NCBI GenBank assembly: GCA_002421425.1
Contig: DIJZ01000007.1
Span: forward strand, 1 to 42,164
From: Caldifarciminota bacterium UBA5631
GTDB taxonomy: Bacteria > Hydrothermota > Hydrothermia > UBA1063
Direction: 5' to 3'
DNA: 42,164 bases
The notes beneath the pieces were generated by a model. That model did not search any database, was not told the DNA's origin, and saw only the letters and a list, made by a program, of their open reading frames with translations. Shown piece after piece: positions 7,197 to 15,420 of this stretch. The translations under genes were made by a program, and so were the position numbers. How positions within the stretch are numbered: the stretch's first letter is position 1; each line of letters starts with the position of its first letter.

Positions 7197-7970
7197 CTAT
7201 CTTATAGAATAATTCGTACTTATCACATAGGATGTACCAAGTTCCCTGGAGGAACCAAAGGAGACATCAATTCCATAGGTTTCTGTCTTCAAGGCAAGTC
7301 CAAGACGTACCTCTCGGTCCATTATTCCCAGCCTTAGACCAAATCCTTCGGTAAACCAGAGCTCAGAACCGATTCTGTATGAGGTTTTTGAAGGAGTCCT
7401 ATTCACTCCAATCATCCAGGTTACAGGTTCTGGAATTTTGAAGGAGGTCGCCAGAATTAATTCACTTTCTGATTTTTCACCCGTATCCTCAAATCCCTGT
7501 GAAGGTTGAAGAAAGTTCAGATAGCTCAGCATAATGTCAAACATATAAACCTTAGCAAAAAAACCACAATCCATGGAAACTGACGAACGGCTCAGATTAT
7601 CTTCAATATTCTTGAGATATTTAAATCTTACATTCAATCCAGTACCCGCAAATCCTCTTTTCACACCAGCGCCGAGCAGAAAGGTATAATCCGAGACCAC
7701 GTCTTTAATTCCACTCTTAACCACCCCCAGCCCAAGACCGACCCTCGAGATTTTCGTCGAAAAAGAAAAATGGAAATCTGTGAGTTCTGACATAAAATAG
7801 CTCTGTCTTAGTCCAAGGACGCCTGACATTCTTGAATCGGGGAGTAAAGCTGGATTTATAAAAACCGCATCAGACTTCAAACTAGAAGGGTTGTATAACC
7901 CTGCAAGACCATAGTTCTGCGCTGAAACTCCTGAAAGATAAGAAATTAATAACACAATCAAAGTGTTCAT
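7197..7970 (-). CDS. PorV/PorQ-like outer-membrane beta-barrel protein
   Basis: A 257-residue secreted protein with a signal peptide (about 1-17, cleavage near VSA-QN). The mature N-terminus 'NYGLAGLYNPSSLKSDAVFINPALLP' matches the 'NPA' motif of the PorV/PorQ/UPF0164 barrel group, followed by repeated amphipathic strands and a basic C-terminus (NYSIR). It is a paralogue-type relative of the first gene in the window but shorter. The start is supported by a promoter whose -10 ends 6 nt upstream. It is co-transcribed with the LPS permease gene 7 nt downstream, so a role in envelope assembly is plausible but unproven. Confidence 0.65.
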   Translation of the reverse strand: MNTLIVLLISYLSGVSAQNYGLAGLYNPSSLKSDAVFINPALLPDSRMSGVLGLRQSYFMSELTDFHFSFSTKISRVGLGLGVVKSGIKDVVSDYTFLLGAGVKRGFAGTGLNVRFKYLKNIEDNLSRSSVSMDCGFFAKVYMFDIMLSYLNFLQPSQGFEDTGEKSESELILATSFKIPEPVTWMIGVNRTPSKTSYRIGSELWFTEGFGLRLGIMDREVRLGLALKTETYGIDVSFGSSRELGTSYVISTNYSIR

Positions 7971-7976
7971 ATGAAA

Positions 7977-8005
7977 ATTTTAAGATATCTGCTTCCGAAA
8001 TGCAA
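7977..8005 (-). promoter_or_regulatory. Promoter of the barrel-lptF/G operon (leaderless)
   Basis: Minus-strand TTGCAT (8000-8005), a 17-nt spacer and TAAAAT (7977-7982), which ends 6 nt before the ATG at 7970. No Shine-Dalgarno site is present, so the mRNA probably begins at the start codon. Confidence 0.55.
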
Positions 8006-8012
8006 TTTCTCT

Positions 8013-11000
8013 TTAACTTTTCCTGAATGACCCATCTTCGAAAGTTGACTCTATAACTGATACTTTGTACGGATTTTTGTACACAAGCCCACCCCTGGCA
8101 TTTCTAAAAGTGTTAATACCCACAATCTTGAGGCGTGAGAAGTTGTCAACGACCTCGATCCCTGCCCCTTTGTGATCGGAAATCACGGTATGATAAATCT
8201 CAATCATTGGGGAACTTGAGATCCTGATTCCTCCACCCAGAGTTCCCTCAAAGACTTTGCAGTTTTTCAAAGTACCTCTGGCACTTTCCAGCTGTATCTG
8301 ACAGCCGTTTCTGTGGATTTCATTGTTCTTTGAAAACTCGCTTCCGGATATTTTTACCTCGGAGCCATTTTTCGCCACTATACCGTACCCTTTGTTTCCG
8401 GTAATTTTCAAATTTTCAAGTTCAATAACTCCACCATCATCCAGCCTTATACCATCCCCGCCGAGGCTTTCAAATACTTCACAACCCCGCGCAATACAAT
8501 GAGACGATGTAATCACTATCTGGGCTCCATTCTGATTTGAGGCGTTGGAATAGACTTTACATTCCTTCAACTTCACTCCAGAATACCATGCTGCGTTTAT
8601 GGCTTCCTCGCGGTGCCCGAAGACTTTGGAGCTTTCAATTTCCACATAAGATTTCAAAACTCCAATTCCCATATTGTTTTTTCCGTCGTGGACGGAACTA
8701 TTTTTTATCTGAGCGTAAGAGGAACCGATCCATACCTGAGCAAAATTTTCTGCCTCTGACCCATTTCCAAAAATTTCACCGTCAAAGAATCTCATCTCAG
8801 AATTGTAGTATAGTTCAATGCCATGCCTTTGATGATTTGATACCACCGTATTTTCAACTTCTGCATAGGAAGCCTCTACAATGGACAAACCGCAATTGTT
8901 AACACCCGAAGAAATCTGTGAAGACTTCAGCGTTAACTTTGAATTCTCCACCTTAACCTGAGCGTAATCCTTGGCTTCCTGCCCGTTGTTTCTTATTTCA
9001 GAGGACGCGATTTCCAGTACAGAATTTGAGAGAGCATATACACCAAAATTCTCGTTCCCCTCAATAAAGGTTTCACTCATCTGCAAAAAAGATCTCTCAA
9101 CAACTACACCAGAAACGCGCTGACCTTTTAATATCTTTGACCGTTCAAGTTTCCCACGACTTGATGTTACAAGAACCTGAGGGAACATACCGTCCTTCCC
9201 TGCATTTGCCTCGATAAGACAGTCGCTGATGTGAAAACTCGCATTGGAGGATAGCCACACTCCCTGACCATAGTTTTCCGAAATCCTTACTCCACTCAGG
9301 ACAACATTTGAAATATCTCCTGCATAGATTCCTGCTGCCGTATAAGATTCGTCCACGTCAGAATCCGTCACACTGAGGCTTGAGGATTTCACTTCGATCT
9401 GTGCTTCTCCATCAACGCTTCGATTATTGAGATATACTCTGGATTTACTCACATTGATAACAGAATTCGCCTCACCGAAAATAGCCCTTCTGGCATGGTT
9501 ATAAATAGAAACATCTATGACTTCCACAGTAGAATTCCTTGCAAATATTCCATCATTTTTAATCCCACCGTAGATACTGGATTTTTCAATCTTTATGTAA
9601 GCCGAAGAGGCCCAGAATTGAGGCGCATGAAAGTATTCATTCCCATTTTCTCGAATTTCGCAGTTCGACAGCAGAGCTTCAGAAGAGGAACGAACTGTCA
9701 AAGCATTGAAAAAATGCCTGTAAATATGAGTATCAACGATCTCTGCCCTGGAACCTTCATCCAGAACTACTCCGGAGTTGTTCATCCCCCCGTGGATTTT
9801 GAGACCCTTTAGATATCCCCTTGAAGATTCCATCAAAATCTGTGGTTTGTCCTCATCTTCATTTCCATTACGCGCAAGTTCTCCACCCCTGAAAATAAGT
9901 TCCGAATCGTCCCTCAGGACAATCCCGTGGTAGTAGTGACCTGTAACCTTCAAGTCCTCTGCTTCCAGGAAAGCCCTGTCCTCAAGCCAGATCCCACTGT
10001 TGTTTATTCCGTTGAGAACTCTGCAGGTCTTGAGTGTCACCTTTGACGAAACCGCCTTAAGCTGAGGATAATCCTCTTCGCTATTCCCGTTCTCTACCAT
10101 TCTGGAGGATAACATATTCAGAACTGCCCCTGAATCCAGGAAGATTCCATAGTAGTAATTTCCGTTTATCGACGTCTTTTCAACGTTAATTTCACAATCG
10201 TCTCCCCAGATTCCTGCACCGTTTCCCCTCTGAATCTTACAATTTTTCACATTAGCTATACCGCCCTTAATCCTTATCTGTGGACTGAAGATGTCAATCC
10301 CGTTCTCGTCAAAGGTTGAGTTTGTTAATTTCAGTTCCGAATTTTCTGAGTGAATTCCGAGATACTTGCAATTTGTAAGTGAAATCTTCGTTAACCAGCC
10401 CTTTGAGTTCTGCAATTTCACTCCAGCACCTGAGATTTCGCAATTTCTTATTTCCACAGAACTGTCCGTAGCAAAAACCATTCCTATGGTCCGGTCCGGC
10501 TCCTTTGTAAATTTCATAGCAAGGTTTTCAATGATCAAATGACCTTTCACCACTTCAAAGGCCGGTAAAATTTCAGCATGGATGGTGCTCTTTTCTAAGC
10601 CCGAAATAATTAACTTCCTGTTCTGTACAGTAATAGGCCTTTCTATTTCAATATCGCCTGAAATCTCCAATAAAATTTCCTCACCTTCTTCGAGATAGGG
10701 TTCAACGAAATCCAGGAAAGAGCTACTCCCATCGTAGGAGAGCGTTAATGTCTCACCAGCTTTACGAACCGTCATCTTAACAAGGTCCTGCTTTATCTCG
10801 ATGTGAGTCCCTTCGTGGACACGTGTCTTTCTCTTGAATTTGCGTAGTAAGGGATCTTCCTCCACCATTCTAATAAAGGTATTCAGGGTCCTCACCGCCC
10901 AATTTGCAAGTTCTTCCTTAATGCCGGTGCCCTCTGCAAAACCTTTTGAGATTAAATTCAGGTCATCATCACTTATTGAACCTGCATCTCTAAGCGTAAT

Positions 11001-11159
11001 AGGCACCTTTTCTTCAATAGCAGAAGCGAGGGCGTATATCTTTGACTTCTCCACATTTTGAATACCTGTCATCTCATCCTTCAGGACAGAAGGGTTCTCA
11101 AAAAGGAGCTCGCCATGGGACTTATAAAGTCCTAAAAGAATCTCTATGTAATAATCCAT
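8013..11159 (-). CDS. Giant right-handed parallel beta-helix protein with tandem super-repeats
   Basis: 1048 residues with no signal peptide. Residues 1-100 form a helical domain ending in 'IKEELANWAVRTLNTFI', resembling the small domain ('..L..A.WAV..WA.AL') that precedes beta-helix or chaperone-type modules in some bacteria. Residues about 110-170 are a beta-rich linker. From about 170 to the end runs a pectate-lyase-like helix of roughly 24-residue rungs ('G.Y..GI.L.d.S...i..s.I..N'). Residues 286-1018 are ten tandem units of 71-74 residues (three rungs each), beginning at 286, 357, 431, 505, 578, 652, 725, 799, 872 and 945; most open with an N-G/N-x loop and a [PA]-Q, followed by an S-S turn. 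A strong AGGAGG site precedes the ATG. No catalytic site is evident. It may be a scaffold or ligand-binding protein; function unknown. Confidence 0.85.
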   Translation of the reverse strand: MDYYIEILLGLYKSHGELLFENPSVLKDEMTGIQNVEKSKIYALASAIEEKVPITLRDAGSISDDDLNLISKGFAEGTGIKEELANWAVRTLNTFIRMVEEDPLLRKFKRKTRVHEGTHIEIKQDLVKMTVRKAGETLTLSYDGSSSFLDFVEPYLEEGEEILLEISGDIEIERPITVQNRKLIISGLEKSTIHAEILPAFEVVKGHLIIENLAMKFTKEPDRTIGMVFATDSSVEIRNCEISGAGVKLQNSKGWLTKISLTNCKYLGIHSENSELKLTNSTFDENGIDIFSPQIRIKGGIANVKNCKIQRGNGAGIWGDDCEINVEKTSINGNYYYGIFLDSGAVLNMLSSRMVENGNSEEDYPQLKAVSSKVTLKTCRVLNGINNSGIWLEDRAFLEAEDLKVTGHYYHGIVLRDDSELIFRGGELARNGNEDEDKPQILMESSRGYLKGLKIHGGMNNSGVVLDEGSRAEIVDTHIYRHFFNALTVRSSSEALLSNCEIRENGNEYFHAPQFWASSAYIKIEKSSIYGGIKNDGIFARNSTVEVIDVSIYNHARRAIFGEANSVINVSKSRVYLNNRSVDGEAQIEVKSSSLSVTDSDVDESYTAAGIYAGDISNVVLSGVRISENYGQGVWLSSNASFHISDCLIEANAGKDGMFPQVLVTSSRGKLERSKILKGQRVSGVVVERSFLQMSETFIEGNENFGVYALSNSVLEIASSEIRNNGQEAKDYAQVKVENSKLTLKSSQISSGVNNCGLSIVEASYAEVENTVVSNHQRHGIELYYNSEMRFFDGEIFGNGSEAENFAQVWIGSSYAQIKNSSVHDGKNNMGIGVLKSYVEIESSKVFGHREEAINAAWYSGVKLKECKVYSNASNQNGAQIVITSSHCIARGCEVFESLGGDGIRLDDGGVIELENLKITGNKGYGIVAKNGSEVKISGSEFSKNNEIHRNGCQIQLESARGTLKNCKVFEGTLGGGIRISSSPMIEIYHTVISDHKGAGIEVVDNFSRLKIVGINTFRNARGGLVYKNPYKVSVIESTFEDGSFRKS
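8106..10304 (-). repeat. Ten tandem 71-74-codon protein super-repeats
   Basis: Within the beta-helix gene, codons 286-1018 are ten head-to-tail units of 71-74 codons. Aligned signature positions are the loop N-G-N-E-x4-[PA]-Q, the S-S pair 4-6 residues later, and a G-x-x-N-x-G turn about 20 residues after the Q. Units are diverged at DNA level, so this is protein-level periodicity from old duplications rather than a recent satellite. Confidence 0.8.
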
Positions 11160-11180
11160 CCTTTATTCCTCCTGTTTTTA

Positions 11181-11209
11181 ATTATATAAGAACACCATGC
11201 TCTATTCAA
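11181..11209 (-). promoter_or_regulatory. Promoter of the beta-helix gene
   Basis: Minus-strand TTGAAT (11204-11209), 17-nt spacer and consensus TATAAT (11181-11186). It is followed about 20 nt later by AGGAGG and the ATG at 11159, so this gene has a conventional leader, unlike several neighbours. Confidence 0.65.
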
Positions 11210-11309
11210 GATATTGACGCCCGAGATTTCTCTGCACATAAGCCTTCCTGCCAGAACTCCCGTGGAAATTTCCCCATCACATTTGATTATACATTACCTC
11301 AAAATTACA

Positions 11310-14246
11310 ATGAAACCAATGAAGTTCGCCATCCTTTTGTTGTTAACTCAATCAGTGCTGGATGTCGGCCAGAAGTACCTTTCAACAGAGGAATATGACA
11401 AAGCCTATCAGATTTTTTATCAAATATACAGCGTCTCAAAAAATACACAAGAAGGTAATTGGGCGCGGTATTACCTTAGTCTGTCGCTCCTGGGAATGGG
11501 TGATACTCTCTCCGCCCTCGGAAATCTCATAGCCCTCAAAGGAGAAACCTTCAATGATTCTCTTGCGTATTTGGCTTTCGGGAAAATCCTTGAACTCTCC
11601 AGAACCACAGAAGATTCTATTAAATGGATTTCAGAAGTAGTTAACTTCTTCCCATCCTCAACTAAAAGGGTAAGGCTGATCGAGAAATGTCTGCAAATGC
11701 CCCTGGAGGACAGTACCAGAACATCACTCGTCAGGATTTTAGCTTCAGATTATGAATCCAGGGCCTATGAAACAATGCTGGGCGAAAACCTTTTAAAGAA
11801 TAGCCCTGAAACATCCCTTTTGCTCGCACAGCGACACAATGCACCTCTTGTAAGGCTGAAGGCTCTATATCGAACAGGAAACTACGTTGATTTCTACTAT
11901 CGCCTAGCAAGAGACAATCCTGCAAAGGTAATCCCGGAAGAGAGCGTTGAATTTTTGAAAAAAACCGGTTATTCACCAAAGGTCGCAGGACTCCTACTGG
12001 CATTGCGACCAGAGAATGAGACGACGGCTTTCGAATTTTGCAGAGCCCTTGAAAAAATGGGATTGGTGGGCTCAAAATTCAGAACTTTTATCAAAGACAA
12101 ACTACTGCAATCGTGGTTTGACATACGGAAATTAACTCTTCAAGACTTAAATTCCCTTGAAGAACTGCCTGAATCGCCACTTAGAAACTTCGTCCTCGCA
12201 AAGGGATATTTCAAGGAAAAACTCTACATAAAAAGCCTCATATATGCATCAAAACTGCCGGATTCTATGGAATACAATGCTTTCAAGCTGGAGCTGGCGG
12301 ATTCCATGCTGAGTAAAGCACTGATTTTCCCCGAACTGATTTCCATGGTGGAGTCCATACACAACTTCTATCCATTGACAGAAAAAGATGAGATTCTTAT
12401 GCTTCTCAAGTCATCCAGGGGGGAAGATGTTTCCTCAATTCTCCAAAATCTGGAAGAAAATCTGGTAAAACCCAAAAGAAGGCTACCAGCACGATTTGAG
12501 ACCCCGAATCCTGCCGATACGGAAGTAATCAAAATTCTTTATGAAAACTTTGATTATAGAGGAGTTATTAGATTTTCAAGGGGGAAGACCCTTCCCCATT
12601 CTATGAAATACTATGTAGCAAGTTCTCTATTGTATCTCGACAATTATCAGGAAGCTCTCAATCTTCTGGAAGATGAACCTTCAAATTTTCCGGGACTCTA
12701 TGTAAGGGCGCTGGCAGGAATCGATGACCCTGCTCGTTATGTGGGAAAAATCCCTGGAAACCTGAAGCCCGAAGATGCCTATTATCTGTACGTGGTCGCC
12801 ACCAAAACAGGAAAGCCTGAAATCCTGAAAGATTTTAAGGCTCCCGCCTTTCAGTTTTACAGTGCCATTGTCGAGGGCAATCTGGAAAGAGCCCTTACTC
12901 TGTTGGATGCAAAGGACAGCAGGATGCTCCTTTCACTTGTGAAAGCCCTCTACTCAGCTCAACAGTATCAAAGAGTTGTTGAAATTACCGAATCGGTAAA
13001 TCCGCTGTACCCTCTTGAACAGGAAATTTTCGTGGCCAGACTCAATTCCCTGTACCATATGAGACTATACGACAGAGTTTTGCAGCAGGGATTGGGATAT
13101 GTCTACCTTCTTGCAAACGAAAAAATCTACGAGCTAATCTCCCTATCTGCCCTCAATTCTGGAAATTTGAACCTGGCTTTTCTTTATGCTTTGAGAGGCA
13201 ATACGCAAACTGAAAGAAGCGTATATTCCAGCATCCTTTTGTTTCGGGGATTTATAGAGATGGTGGATAGCAGAGACCTTTCCCGCAGTGACCAGCTCCT
13301 TTACTACTACCAGAAGAAGAATCTGAAGGGCCTCGAATCCATTAATCCCGAAACACCGGCGGAGGGATTCCAGAAATTGAAATATCTTACGGAACTTTCA
13401 GGTAAGATACCTGACAGTCTGCTGCAGGTCTATACGGATACTCTCGGCCTCGGTCCGGAAACCAGGGAAAAGCTTCTTGGATACCTTTATCTCGCAAGAA
13501 ATCAACTGGACAGCCTTCTTCCCCTTGTTAGCACTTTGCCGGACCCTGAAATAATCCATCAAACGGCCCTGCAACTGATTAAACAGGGAGAAACAGACGC
13601 GGCATCAAATCTGCTCAAAACCGCACTGGACCTAGCAGGAGACTCTCTGCGCCACGACATACACTTCCGACTCGGTAACATCGAAGCTTCCAAGGGTAAC
13701 TACTCCGATGCCATATTCTACTACACAAAATCCCTTTCCTACGGAACCACCTTTGAAAAAGAACTCCTCTATAACCTTGCAATATCTTACAAGAACGCAG
13801 GACAGATCGACTCCACCTTCAACTGCCTCGAGATTCTGCGAACAAAATATAGTTATGATGAAATTTCCATCGAAGCAGCCATTCTTATGGGGTATCTGAT
13901 GGTGGAGAATCAGCGAAATCCAGAAAAAGCCATCGAAATACTGAATCAGGTAATTGGTACAGGAACAAAAATCCAGGACTGCGAAGCTCTTTACTGGCTT
14001 TCCAGAGCTTATGTGACTACCCAGGATCTGAAAGCTGCCCTGGCAACTCTCAAAAGAATTTATACCTACTACCAGGAGTTTCCGGATTGGCGTGATACGG
14101 CAAAGCTTGATGCCGCAAAGCTACTTGTATACTTCAACAACAACGAAATGGCAAGAAATCTATACAATGAGATAATAAAATCCCGTGCAAAAGACGACCC
14201 CATTTCCCAGGAAGCACAAAACCAGAAAGAATTCTTTAAACTTTAA
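11310..14246 (+). CDS. Large secreted TPR-repeat protein
   Basis: 978 residues from ATG 11310, with a short signal-like hydrophobic start ('MKFAILLLLTQSVLDVG'). The rest is almost wholly helical tetratricopeptide-like repeats; the clearest are 'YLSTEEYDKAYQIFYQIY', 'YYVASSLLYLDNYQEALNLL', 'RLGNIEASKGNYSDAIFYYTKSL' and 'LLYNLAISYKNAGQIDSTFNCLEIL'. Such proteins act as protein-protein scaffolds, often in the periplasm in FCB-type bacteria (BamD/YbgF-like architecture), but no partner is identifiable here. The in-frame TTG at 11214 is rejected as a start because the added 32 residues would precede a signal-like segment. It is divergent from the beta-helix gene and ends 4 nt into the convergent zinc-ribbon gene. 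Confidence 0.75.
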   Translation: MKPMKFAILLLLTQSVLDVGQKYLSTEEYDKAYQIFYQIYSVSKNTQEGNWARYYLSLSLLGMGDTLSALGNLIALKGETFNDSLAYLAFGKILELSRTTEDSIKWISEVVNFFPSSTKRVRLIEKCLQMPLEDSTRTSLVRILASDYESRAYETMLGENLLKNSPETSLLLAQRHNAPLVRLKALYRTGNYVDFYYRLARDNPAKVIPEESVEFLKKTGYSPKVAGLLLALRPENETTAFEFCRALEKMGLVGSKFRTFIKDKLLQSWFDIRKLTLQDLNSLEELPESPLRNFVLAKGYFKEKLYIKSLIYASKLPDSMEYNAFKLELADSMLSKALIFPELISMVESIHNFYPLTEKDEILMLLKSSRGEDVSSILQNLEENLVKPKRRLPARFETPNPADTEVIKILYENFDYRGVIRFSRGKTLPHSMKYYVASSLLYLDNYQEALNLLEDEPSNFPGLYVRALAGIDDPARYVGKIPGNLKPEDAYYLYVVATKTGKPEILKDFKAPAFQFYSAIVEGNLERALTLLDAKDSRMLLSLVKALYSAQQYQRVVEITESVNPLYPLEQEIFVARLNSLYHMRLYDRVLQQGLGYVYLLANEKIYELISLSALNSGNLNLAFLYALRGNTQTERSVYSSILLFRGFIEMVDSRDLSRSDQLLYYYQKKNLKGLESINPETPAEGFQKLKYLTELSGKIPDSLLQVYTDTLGLGPETREKLLGYLYLARNQLDSLLPLVSTLPDPEIIHQTALQLIKQGETDAASNLLKTALDLAGDSLRHDIHFRLGNIEASKGNYSDAIFYYTKSLSYGTTFEKELLYNLAISYKNAGQIDSTFNCLEILRTKYSYDEISIEAAILMGYLMVENQRNPEKAIEILNQVIGTGTKIQDCEALYWLSRAYVTTQDLKAALATLKRIYTYYQEFPDWRDTAKLDAAKLLVYFNNNEMARNLYNEIIKSRAKDDPISQEAQNQKEFFKL

Positions 14247-14491
14247 AGTTTTTCTTCCTGAATCCTGAACGGCACAATCTTGAAAGTGTTGTTGCAAAAA
14301 GCACACTTGTAAGGTGGATTCCCTTTCACAAAAGAAAAGGAATTCTCACACACCGGGCAGGAAACAGATTCAAGTTCTTTCATAATACTCTTGATTTCCT
14401 TCATAGACATTCTGCACATCGGGCAAAAGAGTGGCTCCTTATCTGCAGCCACTATATATCCACAGGACCTACATTCAAATAATCTTGTCAT
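14243..14491 (-). CDS. Double zinc-ribbon protein
   Basis: 82 residues with two four-cysteine zinc sites. The first is C-x2-C...C-x2-C in 'CRSCGYIVAADKEPLFCPMC', closely resembling the rubredoxin-like ribbon at the C-terminus of rubrerythrins. The second is 'CPVCENSF...YKCAFCNNTF'. No di-iron domain is present, so it is not a rubrerythrin. It may be an iron or zinc carrier or a small regulatory protein; function unknown. It overlaps the end of the ndk gene by 17 nt on the same strand, implying coupled expression, and its end overlaps the convergent TPR gene by 4 nt. Confidence 0.75.
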   Translation of the reverse strand: MTRLFECRSCGYIVAADKEPLFCPMCRMSMKEIKSIMKELESVSCPVCENSFSFVKGNPPYKCAFCNNTFKIVPFRIQEEKL

Positions 14492-14888
14492 CTTTGAAGA
14501 AGCACCTCACTTCGTACTCAAAGGATTCAGGAGAGTCCGAGGCGTGGACTGCATTAATTCTCACATCGGTCCCGAACCGATTTCTAATGGTCCCGGGTTC
14601 TGCCTTTAATGGATTCGTTGCACCTACAAGCTTTCTCAGCTCTTCCACTGCATTCTCCCTTTCGAGAAGGAGCCCAATCACGGGTCCAGAAATCATAAAC
14701 TCCACAAGCCCATCGAAGAACTCCTTTCCCCTGTGCACCTCGTAGAACTCCTCAGCGTCTCTCCGTTCCCACTTTCTCATTTTCAGGTCCAAAATGTTAA
14801 AACCCGCTTTTTCCACCATAGAAATAATCTCACCAACAACCCGCTTTTTCAGTGCATCGGGTTTCAAAAGGAGAAAAGTCTTACTCAA
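14475..14888 (-). CDS. ndk: Nucleoside diphosphate kinase
   Basis: 137 residues, the usual size. It moves the gamma-phosphate from ATP to NDPs through a phospho-histidine intermediate. Landmarks are the N-terminal 'TFLLLKPDALKKRVVGEI', 'RKWERRDAEEFYEVHRGKEFF', 'MISGPVIGLLLERENAV', 'LVGATNPLKAEPGTIRNRFG' and the active-site His in 'NAVHASDSPE'. It overlaps the oxidoreductase gamma-subunit gene upstream by 8 nt and the zinc-ribbon gene downstream, so it belongs to a four-gene operon read leftward from 16406. Its link to the oxidoreductase is probably just operon packing. Confidence 0.95.
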   Translation of the reverse strand: MSKTFLLLKPDALKKRVVGEIISMVEKAGFNILDLKMRKWERRDAEEFYEVHRGKEFFDGLVEFMISGPVIGLLLERENAVEELRKLVGATNPLKAEPGTIRNRFGTDVRINAVHASDSPESFEYEVRCFFKDDKII

Positions 14889-15420
14889 GAGAGTAACCCT
14901 CGCGAATCGCCTTCTTGTTTAAGTCTTGATACTTTCTAACTCTCCTTTCCACAGCAGTAAGAAGCGACTCGAGTTTCACGATGTTAAATTTCCTCGCCAA
15001 AAAACCAAGGGCGAGCATATTCATTACAAGGGGAGTACCTATTTTGTCCCTTACGATATCCGTAAAAGGAAGGGCCAAAATCTCGCAGCAGTTGGGTTCT
15101 TTTTTGTAATCCTTTACATTAAAAGTGTCCATAATAATCGTCCCGGATTTCTTCACGATCCTGTGAAATTTGTTATAGGCACCCTGACTGAGCACCAGGA
15201 GCACATCGGGGTAATGAACTTTCGGGTAAGAAATGGGTTTTTTGGAAATAACAAGATCCGACCTTGAAGTCCCAAGCCTCGCTTCGGGGCCATACTCAAC
15301 AGTTTGAACTATTTCAAGCCCCTCTTCGATTCCCGCAGCATCGGCGAGGATCAATCCAGCAAGAATAATGCCCTGCCCTCCAGAACCTGCAAGGGTTATT
15401 TCGATTTTATCTCGGTCCAT
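14881..15420 (-). CDS. korC: 2-oxoacid:ferredoxin oxidoreductase, gamma subunit
   Basis: 179 residues of the KorC/PorG family. 'ITLAGSGGQGIILAGLILADAAG' is the conserved glycine-rich start, followed by 'VEYGPEARLGTSRSDLVIS' and 'PDVLLVLSQGAYNKF'. The gamma subunit is part of the CoA-dependent complex that interconverts 2-oxoacid and acyl-CoA with ferredoxin, typical of anaerobic metabolism. The 'YGPEARLG..SRSD' stretch resembles 2-oxoglutarate (Kor) enzymes more than pyruvate ones, but I would not exclude another 2-oxoacid. The start overlaps the beta-subunit gene by 25 nt. Confidence 0.88.
   Translation of the reverse strand: MDRDKIEITLAGSGGQGIILAGLILADAAGIEEGLEIVQTVEYGPEARLGTSRSDLVISKKPISYPKVHYPDVLLVLSQGAYNKFHRIVKKSGTIIMDTFNVKDYKKEPNCCEILALPFTDIVRDKIGTPLVMNMLALGFLARKFNIVKLESLLTAVERRVRKYQDLNKKAIREGYSLE

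Noticed and set aside
8106..10304. CRISPR-like or satellite array
   Set aside because: The repeats are coding, diverged at DNA level and in frame; there are no identical direct repeats with unique spacers.
11214..11309. TTG start extending the TPR protein by 32 residues
   Set aside because: The extension would bury the signal-like segment, has no ribosome-binding site, and begins in a TTGACG that looks more like a -35 element.
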